Part shown: piece after piece, positions 46,711 to 54,580 of the stretch
How the letters are laid out: every line of letters starts with the position of its first letter
How positions within the stretch are numbered: position 1 is the stretch's first letter
Origin: Sinohyriopsis cumingii
Taxonomy: Eukaryota; Mollusca; Bivalvia; Unionida; Unionidae
Length of the DNA stretch: 64,000 nucleotides
NCBI GenBank assembly: GCA_028554795.2
Contig: CM068831.1
Span: forward strand, 32,228,644 to 32,292,643
Reading direction: 5' to 3'
The notes under the pieces: model-generated
Seen by the model: only the letters and a program-made list of their open reading frames with translations
Database searches by the model: none
What the model was told of the DNA's origin: nothing
Program-made: the position numbers and the translations under genes

Positions 46711-46925
46711 TGAGGTGGTAAGTACTGATCGTAAAGAGTCCACAAGGAATCGGCTGGTAAACGAAATCCCAGAAAACAAGTCACTAAGACACACACCACT
46801 TGTCGACCCAAATTGAATGGATACAGTTCTTGTAATAATCGATGGTAATGATCCACGGTTTGAATAGGGTCATTGAGTTCCTTCCATGGAATCTGTTCAA
46901 TTACATGTGACATAAGTCGTGGCAT
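46701..46925 (-). CDS. Helical hypothetical protein A
   Basis: The frame is 74 residues, with MSHVIEQIPWKELNDP followed by alternating amphipathic helices (DHYHRLLQELYPF, RQVVCVLVTCFLGF). No family is recognised. It overlaps protein B by 10 nt. Between this gene and the BIR gene (46926-47061) there is an open stretch with acidic coding-like text (EEETRLARSEMLD) out of frame with both. Confidence 0.45.
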   Translation of the reverse strand: MPRLMSHVIEQIPWKELNDPIQTVDHYHRLLQELYPFNLGRQVVCVLVTCFLGFRLPADSLWTLYDQYLPPQWP

Positions 46926-47061
46926 GGCAGCCTGTTTTCATAGTCTCTTTGTTTCGGAAACAATACACGTACTTTCAAGCCAGAGATCTTCGTTCTCGGT
47001 GATGTCCAACATTTCACTCCTAGCCAGTCTGGTTTCTTCTTCAACGACATGGTAAGTTACT

Positions 47062-47697
47062 TCAATGTCTCGGTCCCACTAAGGGTAAGTAATGACAATT
47101 CGGTGACCATCGAGCATGTTCTAGGTAGGCCGAATCTTGCGGTTCCCAGTGGTGAAGTGACACACCGCAACTGAAGCACTTGACTTTATCCCTTTCACCC
47201 AAGTAGTAAAATCCGGCTCTGGCTAATTCTTCGGGGGTCGGTCCTCCCAGATACTTAGGCCATTTTCCTTTGAACGATTGAAGACGATTTTCAAAGTCGC
47301 AGTATTCCGACAAACGCACACGAAACGAATATTCGTCTTTCACAGGTTCGTTTCGATGAGGGTTGGGTGACATAGACAGGAGTTTGCTCAGGGCTGGATG
47401 ACATCCGTAGGGGGGTAGACGTGAAGGTGGATATTCATCTTTAAAACGAAACCCAGTAAAGTGTCCAAGAGGACAAGCGGCATCGCTTTCGCATCCCTCA
47501 GGTTTGGCACGCACAGCATCACTTTCCATGATACGGGCAGGGAAAACAAAGTTCCCATGATGCTTTACGGCATCGCTAAGGTCACAGCGTACAGCATCGT
47601 TCCCATCGCAAGGCTCACAATCGCATTCCACTTCAGAAGCCCCACACTTGAATTGTGCCTTTCTAAATTTGTTTTGTGTTTCTCTGAAAGTATTCAT
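47062..47697 (-). CDS. BIR-domain (IAP-like) protein
   Basis: The product is 211 residues with an intact frame from the ATG at 47695-47697. The C-terminal BIR domain spans residues ~130-206: it opens ENRLQSFKGKWP, has a GFYYLG turn, and carries the zinc ligands in CFSCGVSLHHW, H of YLEHARW and C of SPNCHYL. BIR domains bind caspases or other apoptosis and immune proteins. The N-terminal ~90 residues are Cys/Asp-rich with short SDAVR repeats and no known fold. A TATA box (minus strand GTATATAAAAAGG, about 47751-47764) lies inside the last codons of the polymerase gene, giving it its own promoter. There is no RING domain. The role, such as delaying host cell death, is inferred from the family only. 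Confidence 0.9.
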   Translation of the reverse strand: MNTFRETQNKFRKAQFKCGASEVECDCEPCDGNDAVRCDLSDAVKHHGNFVFPARIMESDAVRAKPEGCESDAACPLGHFTGFRFKDEYPPSRLPPYGCHPALSKLLSMSPNPHRNEPVKDEYSFRVRLSEYCDFENRLQSFKGKWPKYLGGPTPEELARAGFYYLGERDKVKCFSCGVSLHHWEPQDSAYLEHARWSPNCHYLPLVGPRH

Positions 47698-47729
47698 CTT
47701 GTTCGCTTGGTCTTGGTAGTCACAATGAA

Positions 47730-50700
47730 CTATCGATCTTGCCTAGGGTTCCTTTTTATATACAGACCAATACCGACGTATCCATACGGTAAGGTGAAAT
47801 GATTGGGCAGTCTTATTCGCTTCTGGTACACGATTTGATAGACTTTTTCCAAGGGTCGACTGACGATGTGGTGAGTGGGTAAACGTACAATCTTGTTGGG
47901 TTGATAGGTGGTCACTTTAAAATGTTGATCTTTTCCAGACTGCAAAGCTTCTTTCAGTACCCCAAAGTTGACCACTCGACTGGTACGATAATTCAGAGTC
48001 AATCCTTTCACTTTACACGTCGTGTGCTCTTCTCCTTGTTTGTCCCGGTATTCGTAGCCGTAATTTTTAGGACCGCCACTGGCGAAACTTAGAATCTTGT
48101 CGTCGGGATGCTCGTCTGTCCAGGCTCCTAAACGGTCTCCTTCGATGTCAGGGTGCTGTTGACTCGGGTGATGGATGTAAATGCATCTATCCGTGTCAAA
48201 ATACAGGACACGTTCCCCTAACAGTTCTAAAGCTTCGTACAATTTTAAGCGAGCATGGGCTGTCACGTAAGCCGCAATGATTAAATTTCCAAAGGGATCG
48301 TCTTGTACAAAGTCCACATCTTCTTCGTAATTCACTAAGACCAAATCCTCGCGAACGACGTCCACGTGTTTCATGTATTTGGTTTTGTCGTGAATCATCT
48401 GGAAGTAGCGGGAAGGTTCTGTCAAATATTCCGTCTTGGGTAAACACGGTCGTTGTGCCATTTTTCCCCACAAGCAATTTAACATCACTTTGGCAAACGA
48501 TCGCCTGCCTTCGTTTTTCTCGATGTGGTCTAAATGGATGCCTTCTTGTGCCCAGTACTTCTCTTTGAATGTCTTTTGGTCTTCGGGAGTGTGACACCAG
48601 GACGGATAGCCTCTGGCTTCTTGCTCCAGTTTCAAAAAGGCATCCACGTAGTCGGCGAAAATGCCTTTCTGAGTGGGGTCACCCTTGTGATATTGTTCTG
48701 TCTTGGGAAAGTGACAAATTTCGTACACTTGTAACAGTTGATATCCCATGTCCAGAGCTTTGAACAATTCTACGCTGACCCACGTCCTCGTCAAGGCCCG
48801 TTCTTCCTGGGTGTGATGGCAAGGTTTGGTTGCACGTTTCGGCACAAGTACGACACAAAGGAAACATCAATTTGCCTTGGCAATGGTGAGGTAACACAGG
48901 ATGGTACAAGTCCGTGGGAGGCAAAACTTTACATTTGATCAGACCTTCGTATTGTCGAATGTTTTTCACTTCGATGTGTTCCGTCAACAATTGTGGGTGC
49001 CCTACAGGAAAGCGACAATATTTGCACACGTAGGGATACAGCGAACACACGTCCAAGTATTTAATTTCTTCTCCTTTCTCTTCGTCGGCTTGGTACAGCA
49101 AACAGGTGGCATTGGTCCTTCCTCCGTACAAACTATCCCTCGGATTCAGCGGGTCTATGAACTGGTAACTTTCCACGAGGCGTTTAAACTCGGGATCGGT
49201 TTTCAAACGGTGATCGTACTCGTGTTCCCACATTTCCACCACTTGGTATCCTTCCTGTTCTAAATTTAGGCGTCGCTGACAAGTGGCCTGGTACAAGTCT
49301 TCCATGGTTCGTTGTAAAAACTGATTTTTAGTACCGCGGTCAGGGTAGCAGACGGGACATCCGTGAAATAAGCAACCGTTAAACTCGTACACGATCTTGG
49401 GGTTTTCTAAGTCCCAGCCATCGACCGAAAGCGTTCCGATGGTCTTTTCACCTCCTCCGTTGCGGGCATGCTAAATCCATTTGTCTTCCTTGTCGCACAA
49501 GTAATGTAACCAGCGTAGGGCTTTGACCGAGTAGTGACGTTTGACATAGTTGGTCGTTTGAGGACTGATGACAGCCACGGTGTTTTCAGGCATGAATGGT
49601 TGTCGGTACACTACGAAACACGCTTTGGCAATGGTGCAAGCTTCTTTCAAAGGATCGACCCCTCCGTGCTCCATGAACAGTTCTCGAAATTTTCCACAGC
49701 ATCGCCGTAAAATGTCCACATCGGAACGACAATACTTTAGCATTTCTTCCTGAAAGTCGAAAGGGTCGGAGGCGTGAGCCTGGTACCAAGCGTAGAAAGC
49801 TTCTCGATGTTCGGTACGCATGTTGTCGGGGTCGTAATAGTGAGCCTCAGGCAAATGGGGTAGAACGGCGTGTTTATTGGCCTCGGTATTGAAAAAGTGT
49901 GGAAAGTACCCTTTAGCCATTTCTGTCATTCCAAACGTTTTAGGCATTCGACTCATAGGCATGGCTAAGTAACTCATCGAATCTTTAAACTGCACTTGTC
50001 CCACTTGCATGAAAATGATTTTGGCTCCGTTCAAAGTGACTTTAGGACGTTCGGTGCCATGTTCCGTATAGTACCTCAAAAGAAACTGTCCATCGTATCC
50101 GGAGAAATTGTGAGCCATCACTGTGGCATGACGATGACAATCTCCGTAACGTTCGATGTCCTCTTGGCTCCACGTCTTGTCGATGGGGTCTAAGACCCAT
50201 TGGGCAAAATCGGCTAGCGTGTTCTGTCCTCGAAAGATCTTTTCACGCCCTCCAGGAATCTTGCTGCAGTGAGGGCAATGACTGAAGATAGGTTCTTGAA
50301 TACACTTGTCGCACGCTCGATGAGCCACGCAGAAATTAGGAATGTGAATACCGGTCTCCTGCATGCATTCGAAATCGAAAAAGATGAAATTGCCTTTCTT
50401 CTTGTGTCCATCCTCTTTCTCTGGTGGGGATTGGTATTTTTGCACGTAGCATTGGTGTTCCAAGTCCACGATGTGGTGACAAATGTGACATTTTTTCTTT
50501 CCTGAACATACGTGTGCCTTGGCACTTTTGGTACGTATGCCTTGTCCACACGTAGGCCACAATCTCAGCAGTTGACAAGCGCATTTCTTCTGTGAACCTT
50601 GCGTCTTCAGATGTTGTTGGTAACAGGCAGGGCTGACAAACGTGCCCAGACAAGTTGAACAATGCACTGGTTCTTACCCTTCGTTCAGACAGGGTGGAGA

Positions 50701-51793
50701 GGCCAAACATCTTGAGCATTTCGATCCACAATGCTTGTGTTGCTCTCGATTGTTATAGCCATAGTCACATTTCTCACAGCAATAACCGTATCCCAGGAAT
50801 CCAGTGATACTGGTAATGGTATCGAAATAGACATCGTGATGATAGACATGAATGTATTTTCCGTCCTTAAAGTATTTCCCTCGAAACAACAGAGGCCCAC
50901 GCATTTCTTGAGGATGCACTTTCAAGGTGTATCGTGGAGCTAGGGCATCTTGCAATTTTTGCATCTCAGGAATGCCACAGGGTGTATCTTTGGGCAAGCC
51001 AGCTTGTTGTAACAGGAGTTCTGCTTCGTTTCGTTGTTTGGCTCGGTCCGATTGTCGAATAGTTTTCCAGGCTCTTTTAAATTCTGCCGTGTCGTTCTTA
51101 TCGGCATAGGTTCGTCCCACCACGATGGCCCTGGCTAAACACATCTGGTCTTCAGGGTTGTGAATTCGGACGAGACTCTTTTTGGTGCTGCGAAGCTCGT
51201 CCACCAATAACATCTTTTTGCGTTCATTCCCTTGAGGAGGAGAGACGTGGGTCATGTCCACTGTGGCTTTTCCATCGGTGATGTCAAACTGGTCATTGGA
51301 TTGTTGTACGTGTTGAATTTTGTCCATGACTTTGGAAGCGGTCAATTCTGCAGGGTTGCTAAACTCGATCCAAACAGGGGATTTCAAACCGTCGTGTTGT
51401 ATGGAAAGTCTCAAGCGATCGTCTTCTTTGGGTTGACATTGTCGCTTGAGTGTGGTGAGTAAAGAATCCCACACCCCGGTGATGAACCCTTCTGCTTTCT
51501 CCAACGGTACTTCGGACTTGAAAATCTTTAAACTTCACCGTGTATTTGTAAGCCGTGGTTCTAAATTTTCTAGAGGAGCGCTTTTCCATCTCTCGAATGT
51601 CATAGGACTTTTCAGGGTTAACTAAGGGTGGTGAACTTGGTTTAGAGGGTTTGGATTCTGGTTCACTCATGTCCTCTTCAAAATCACTGGCATGAATTTG
51701 TGCCAAGACTTCAGCTCTGGTACGAGGCGATGGATCACGTTTCTGCCTCTTACTTTCTTCGTCTTTCTTCTCAAATGAATTGGATCGTTTCAT
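47730..51793 (-). pseudogene. Protein-primed family B DNA polymerase, multiply broken
   Basis: The gene has about 1,354 codons from the ATG at 51791-51793 to the stop at 47730. The N-terminus is basic/Ser-rich, followed by a region with paired Cys (CEKCDYGY and CSRC). Exonuclease motifs are FDFECMQET (Exo I), HNFSGYDGQFLL (Exo II) and YCRSDVDIL (Exo III). Polymerase motifs are LDVCSLYPYVCKY (A), KVMLNCLWGKMA (B) and YFDTDRCIY (C). It has four lesions: a frame change near 51505-51530, an in-frame TAA at 50674-50676, an in-frame TAG at 49471-49473 (a CAG-to-TAG change would explain it), and a frame change near 48815-48845. The active-site motifs remain readable. The protein would copy the element from a protein primer at the TIRs. 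Confidence 0.95.
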
Positions 51794-51840
51794 CTTGAGT
51801 GCAAAACGTCAAATGACTCAAGTTTAAACACCACAGACTA

Positions 51841-51875
51841 ATTTATAGTTCTGGCAGACCAGCGTATATAAAAGG
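51841..51875. promoter_or_regulatory. Divergent TATA promoters: polymerase and zinc-knuckle genes
   Basis: A minus-strand ACTATAAAT (plus-strand 51841-51849) lies 48 nt before the polymerase ATG. A plus-strand GTATATAAAAGG (51864-51875) lies 53 nt before the zinc-knuckle ATG at 51928. The two TATA boxes are only ~15 bp apart, so the genes share one compact bidirectional promoter. Confidence 0.8.
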
Positions 51876-51927
51876 GTATGTGTCTTGTCCTTTCACTATT
51901 CATTTCACTCTCAAACCGAGCACAACG

Positions 51928-52368
51928 ATGGAAGAGACTACCCAAATCGAACATTTCATCAGAGCGTTGCGAGGGGTCATTAGAAAATTTTCTTCAGACC
52001 AGCCGACGGACTACTCTCCTTCCTTTCGAGATAAAAGTCAAGGTACTTGCTATATCTGTCAGAAGAAAGGGCACTGGTCTTCAGAGTGTCCAGACCGTCA
52101 AAAAAGAAAAAAAGGGGTTAAAAGAGACAAAAGTCAAGATACCTGTTATTATTGTCAAGAAAAAGGACATTGGTCTCCAGATTGCCCAAAAAAGAAACAA
52201 GAGGAGTCAGAAGAAGAGAGGGATTCTTCAGAGGAAGAAGAAGAGGAGGAAGAAAGCAGACAGGTGAAGAAAAAGAAACAGGAGAAGAAAAGAAGAAGGG
52301 AAGAAAGTGAGGAAGAAGAGGAGGAAAAGACTGTGACGGTGAAGAAATTCAAAAAACAGAGAGACTAA
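51928..52368 (+). CDS. CCHC zinc-knuckle protein
   Basis: The product is 146 residues from the ATG at 51928-51930, in the context CACAACGATGG. Two retroviral-type zinc knuckles are present: CYICQKKGHWSSEC (residues ~47-60) and CYYCQEKGHWSPDC (residues ~80-93). Each is C-x2-C-x4-H-x4-C and follows a KSQ(G/D)TC repeat. The C-terminal ~50 residues alternate Glu and Lys runs. Such domains bind single-stranded nucleic acid. A Gag-like knuckle in a Polinton is unusual and could serve packaging or replication; that is inference. AATAAA at 52450-52455 gives a poly(A) signal. The frame is intact. Confidence 0.85.
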   Translation: MEETTQIEHFIRALRGVIRKFSSDQPTDYSPSFRDKSQGTCYICQKKGHWSSECPDRQKRKKGVKRDKSQDTCYYCQEKGHWSPDCPKKKQEESEEERDSSEEEEEEEESRQVKKKKQEKKRRREESEEEEEEKTVTVKKFKKQRD

Positions 52369-52766
52369 AGAATGAGACAGAAGAAGTCTATGAACTTTTT
52401 AAAGTGCTCTGTTGTGAATTGTGAATTGGATTGTAACTATTGATAAAAGAATAAATTAGGTATAAAAAGGTAAGTGTCTTTGATTTTAAAATAAGAACGT
52501 ACACTCACACATTCATACAAACGTACTATAGGGGTAAAATGTTTTTTTTTGTTTTGTTTTGTTTTTTTGAGTTATTGGCAATTGAAAGTCTATCTCTTTT
52601 CTAGAGATGTGGGCCTTTGGTTTTTGGTGTAGGGGTGAGTTTAAGCAATCAACTTTAACTGCCTTAAGCCTTTGCCACGGCCGAGGCCTACTTCTGATGA
52701 TGATGATTGGGTTGAAATCACTAAGGGTGGTACGGTAGGCTTAGTCACAGGGTTGGCGTGTTTAGC
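52369..52766. other. Intergenic region with a cassette remnant
   Basis: It contains the poly(A) signal of the zinc-knuckle gene (52450-52455) and a T-rich tract (about 52545-52570). It also holds the remnant histone-type cassette at 52577-52620. A plus-strand CAATTGAAAGTCTATCTCTT stretch is identical to the inner part of the left TIR. Confidence 0.6.
52577..52620 (-). promoter_or_regulatory. Histone-type cassette with its stem-loop deleted
   Basis: On the minus strand AAAGGCCC is followed directly by ACATCTCTAGAAAAGAGATAG. Compared with unit 1, exactly the bases from the loop through the 3' stem and ACC are missing, about 15 bp, between two CCC trinucleotides. This suggests a microhomology deletion. 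The purine-rich element remains. The site lies about 150 nt past the stop of the 52767-53192 gene, in sense. Confidence 0.7.
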
Positions 52767-53192
52767 TCAGGAAGGTCGTATTCTCTTCGGTCGTGAGAAA
52801 GAAGTCTGATACATTTGTTTCAGACTTCTTAACTCCGCTAAAATGTCTAACAGTACCATGACCGTTTGATTTTCACCCTCTTGTTTCTTTGCTGCTGCTT
52901 CTTTTGTTGTTGTTGTTTTTTTTCTTACCTCTTCTTGCTGTTGTTGCTGTAAAAGAAAATCTTGTTCCGCTTCCTTTTGTCGTTGTATAAATTTCTCCAA
53001 TTCTTCTTTCTGTCTCTGTCTAAAATTCTCCACGTGTGGTAATGAAGGTGACGAAGGTTCCGGAACAAATTCTTGCGAGGTAAGAAACTCCACAAAATCC
53101 CAATATACCTCTTCTGAAAGTAAGTCCGGGTTCCCTTGTGTAGTCTCCACTGCTGGTGCACCCCAATGGATCGTTTTCTGAGTTTCCGTCAT
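52767..53192 (-). CDS. Q-rich coiled-coil protein
   Basis: The product is 141 residues with an intact frame from the ATG at 53190-53192. An acidic/Trp-containing N-terminus (EEVYWDFVEFLTSQEF, residues ~27-42) leads to a long coiled coil (residues ~55-110: RQKEELEKFIQRQKEAE, then poly-Gln and TTTTKEAAAKK). A short Leu-rich helix follows (MVLLDILAELRSL) and then a basic end (SRPKRIRPS). The function is unknown. In style it resembles the left-end unit 3 protein. The TATA box is TCTATATAGA (53241-53250), and the promoter carries CACGTG/TGACGTCA. Confidence 0.7.
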   Translation of the reverse strand: MTETQKTIHWGAPAVETTQGNPDLLSEEVYWDFVEFLTSQEFVPEPSSPSLPHVENFRQRQKEELEKFIQRQKEAEQDFLLQQQQQEEVRKKTTTTKEAAAKKQEGENQTVMVLLDILAELRSLKQMYQTSFSRPKRIRPS

Positions 53193-53240
53193 GTTGAATC
53201 ACTGTCTCGCATCGATTGACTGCACACAGGCGGTAGCGAA

Positions 53241-53263
53241 TCTATATAGACCACGTGACGTCA
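53241..53263 (-). promoter_or_regulatory. Promoter with TATA, E-box and CRE
   Basis: A palindromic TATA (TCTATATAGA, 53241-53250) is immediately preceded in the minus-strand direction by CACGTG (53252-53257), which overlaps TGACGTCA (53256-53263). These are consensus E-box and cAMP-response elements. The left-end promoters also carry an ACGT core (TCACGTCC) beside their TATA. Confidence 0.65.
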
Positions 53264-53360
53264 CAGACTGTTCTCTTCGGATTGGATGCGAGCTGACTGA
53301 ATTTTGTAACGCGTGTTTGGATTGGTCAATGAACTCAATCCGTTTCAATCCTTCCTCTAC

Positions 53361-53372
53361 CTATAAATAAGC
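53361..53372 (+). promoter_or_regulatory. TATA box of the right-end small gene
   Basis: CTATAAATAAG lies about 45 nt before the ATG at 53414. A CCAAT-like ATTGGTCAAT lies at about 53323-53332. The 53193-53413 interval serves as a divergent promoter with the coiled-coil gene. Confidence 0.6.
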
Positions 53373-53413
53373 GCAGTTCACTGCATTGATTTACCTGTTT
53401 TCGTCGCCTCAGC

Positions 53414-53644
53414 ATGTGGACTGACGTTGAATCTTCCACCCTTGTGTCAACAATGATGTTCAGGACGGACATGCTAATGTATGGCCGATCCAAGTGGACA
53501 GTTGTCCACAAGTCAGACACCAGTCTGTGGATACGAAGAGTGTATGTGGAAAGACAAGGATGCCTCAAGAGGACTCTAATTTATGGCCCTGCAGTAAGAC
53601 GCAGCTTGAGGACAAGAAGATGCCACAGATGCCCTTTATGTTAA
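53414..53644 (+). CDS. Small basic protein, right end
   Basis: The product is 76 residues, Arg/Cys-rich at its C-terminus (RRSLRTRRCHRCPLC), with Met/Thr-rich N-terminal text. I recognise no family. Support for a gene comes from the TATA box upstream and the histone-type stem-loop 23 nt past the stop. The gene ends just before the right TIR, mirroring unit 1 at the left end. Confidence 0.55.
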   Translation: MWTDVESSTLVSTMMFRTDMLMYGRSKWTVVHKSDTSLWIRRVYVERQGCLKRTLIYGPAVRRSLRTRRCHRCPLC

Positions 53645-53663
53645 GGGCATGTTAACATAAATC

Positions 53664-54160
53664 CAAAGGCACTTTTCAGGGCCACCCACACCTCTCGAAA
53701 AGAGATAGACTTTCAATTGCCTACCCTTTTTTATTTTTTTTTTATTTTAAAAAAAAATAGAGATCCTCCCTGTTTGAATTTTCGTATGTTCCCTTTTCAT
53801 AGACTCATCAGGTCGGAACCCTATTAAAATAGGGTCCCGACCCTGTTCCATTTTCCCTTGTCACTCAAGAGACCCAAGATTTTTTTTTCTATGTTCAATT
53901 CCCCTTAAGGCTAGAGTGACCCAAGACTTTTCCCCCATGTTCAATTCCCCTTGAGGCTAGAATGACCCAAGACTTTTTCCCCATGTTCAATTCCCCTTGA
54001 GGCTAGAGTGACCCAAGACTTTTTTCCCATGTTAAATTCCCCTTGAGGCTATATTGTCCCACGACTTTTCCCCATGTTAAATTTCCATTGAGGCTAAACG
54101 TTCCCAAGGGGTTCTGTAATGCTAATTCCCATTGAGGCTAATGTATCCCCATTCACTACT
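53664..54160 (-). repeat. Polinton terminal inverted repeat, right
   Basis: This is the inverted match of 35087-35583, also 497 bp, ending ...CACTACT at 54160. By eye it carries about 15-20 differences from the left copy, mostly in A runs and the subrepeats. Confidence 0.95.
53668..53710 (+). promoter_or_regulatory. Histone-type 3' stem-loop cassette, right end
   Basis: GGCACTTTTCAGGGCC (53668-53683) is followed by ACCCACA and CGAAAAGAGATAG on the plus strand, in sense for the 53414-53644 gene. One stem position is mismatched (A opposite G) compared with the perfect left-TIR copy, so pairing is weakened here. Confidence 0.75.
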
Positions 54161-54166
54161 GTCGTA
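54161..54166. repeat. Polinton target-site duplication, right
   Basis: GTCGTA directly follows the terminal CT and is identical to 35081-35086. Confidence 0.95.
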
Positions 54167-54427
54167 CACAGATTCTGAGCTGTCTAAATCTGATGAAAGG
54201 AATTATTTCTTTGGGAAAGATTAGGGACCACCGCCCACGATTGGGGAGAATAAATTAGGGTATACACTTTAAAGCAATCTGACTTTCAAGTGACGACCCT
54301 AGTCGAATTTCTTTAGTCTGAAAGAAACAGCGACAAGTTACGCAATTTTAGTTTCACGTAATATTCTAGTATATGATTGTTTGTTTTTATGATAATGTGT
54401 ATGCTATGACTAGGTTTCCATTTTATG

Positions 54428-54580
54428 TATCGTTTATTCAGTTCGTGGGAATGTGCTGATGCTAGAGATACTATGTAATTTATTTTATTCAATTTCATGG
54501 AAAGTGTTGATGCTAGAGATGTTATACAATTTATTTTATTCAATTTCATGGAAAGTGTTGATGATAGAATTGTTATGGAA
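54428..54580. repeat. ~51-bp tandem repeat, three copies
   Basis: Units contain TTTATTCAATTTCATGGAAA and GTGTTGATGCTAGAGAT-like text, with anchor phrases near 54456, 54507 and 54557. Confidence 0.85.

Larger units (their letters stand above)
35087..54160. mobile_element. Complete Polinton/Maverick (adintovirus-like) element
   Basis: The element is 19,074 bp with AG...CT termini, ~497-bp terminal inverted repeats and a perfect 6-bp target-site duplication, all diagnostic of Polintons. It carries the full set of Polinton hallmark genes: protein-primed DNA polymerase B, retrovirus-type integrase with chromodomain, FtsK/HerA-type packaging ATPase, adenain-like protease, double-jelly-roll major capsid and single-jelly-roll penton proteins. 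Such elements replicate as self-synthesising transposons and probably form virions. This copy has numerous lesions in the core genes (listed individually), so it is unlikely to be autonomous. By eye the two inverted repeats differ at roughly 15-20 positions of 497. All genes except the zinc-knuckle gene and the small gene at 53414-53644 are on the minus strand. Confidence 0.97.

Noticed and set aside
40061-49473. In-frame TAG codons in capsid, penton and polymerase as a sign of TAG reassignment or programmed readthrough
   Set aside because: The positions expected by family are different residues (Leu-like, Trp and Gln-like), each one substitution from TAG. The integrase and another polymerase stop are TAA, and frameshifts coexist. 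Ordinary decay explains all of it.
51878-52267. A second long plus-strand frame overlapping the zinc-knuckle gene
   Set aside because: The alternative frame lacks CCHC motifs and any family pattern. The frame with two clean zinc knuckles starts at a good ATG after a TATA box.
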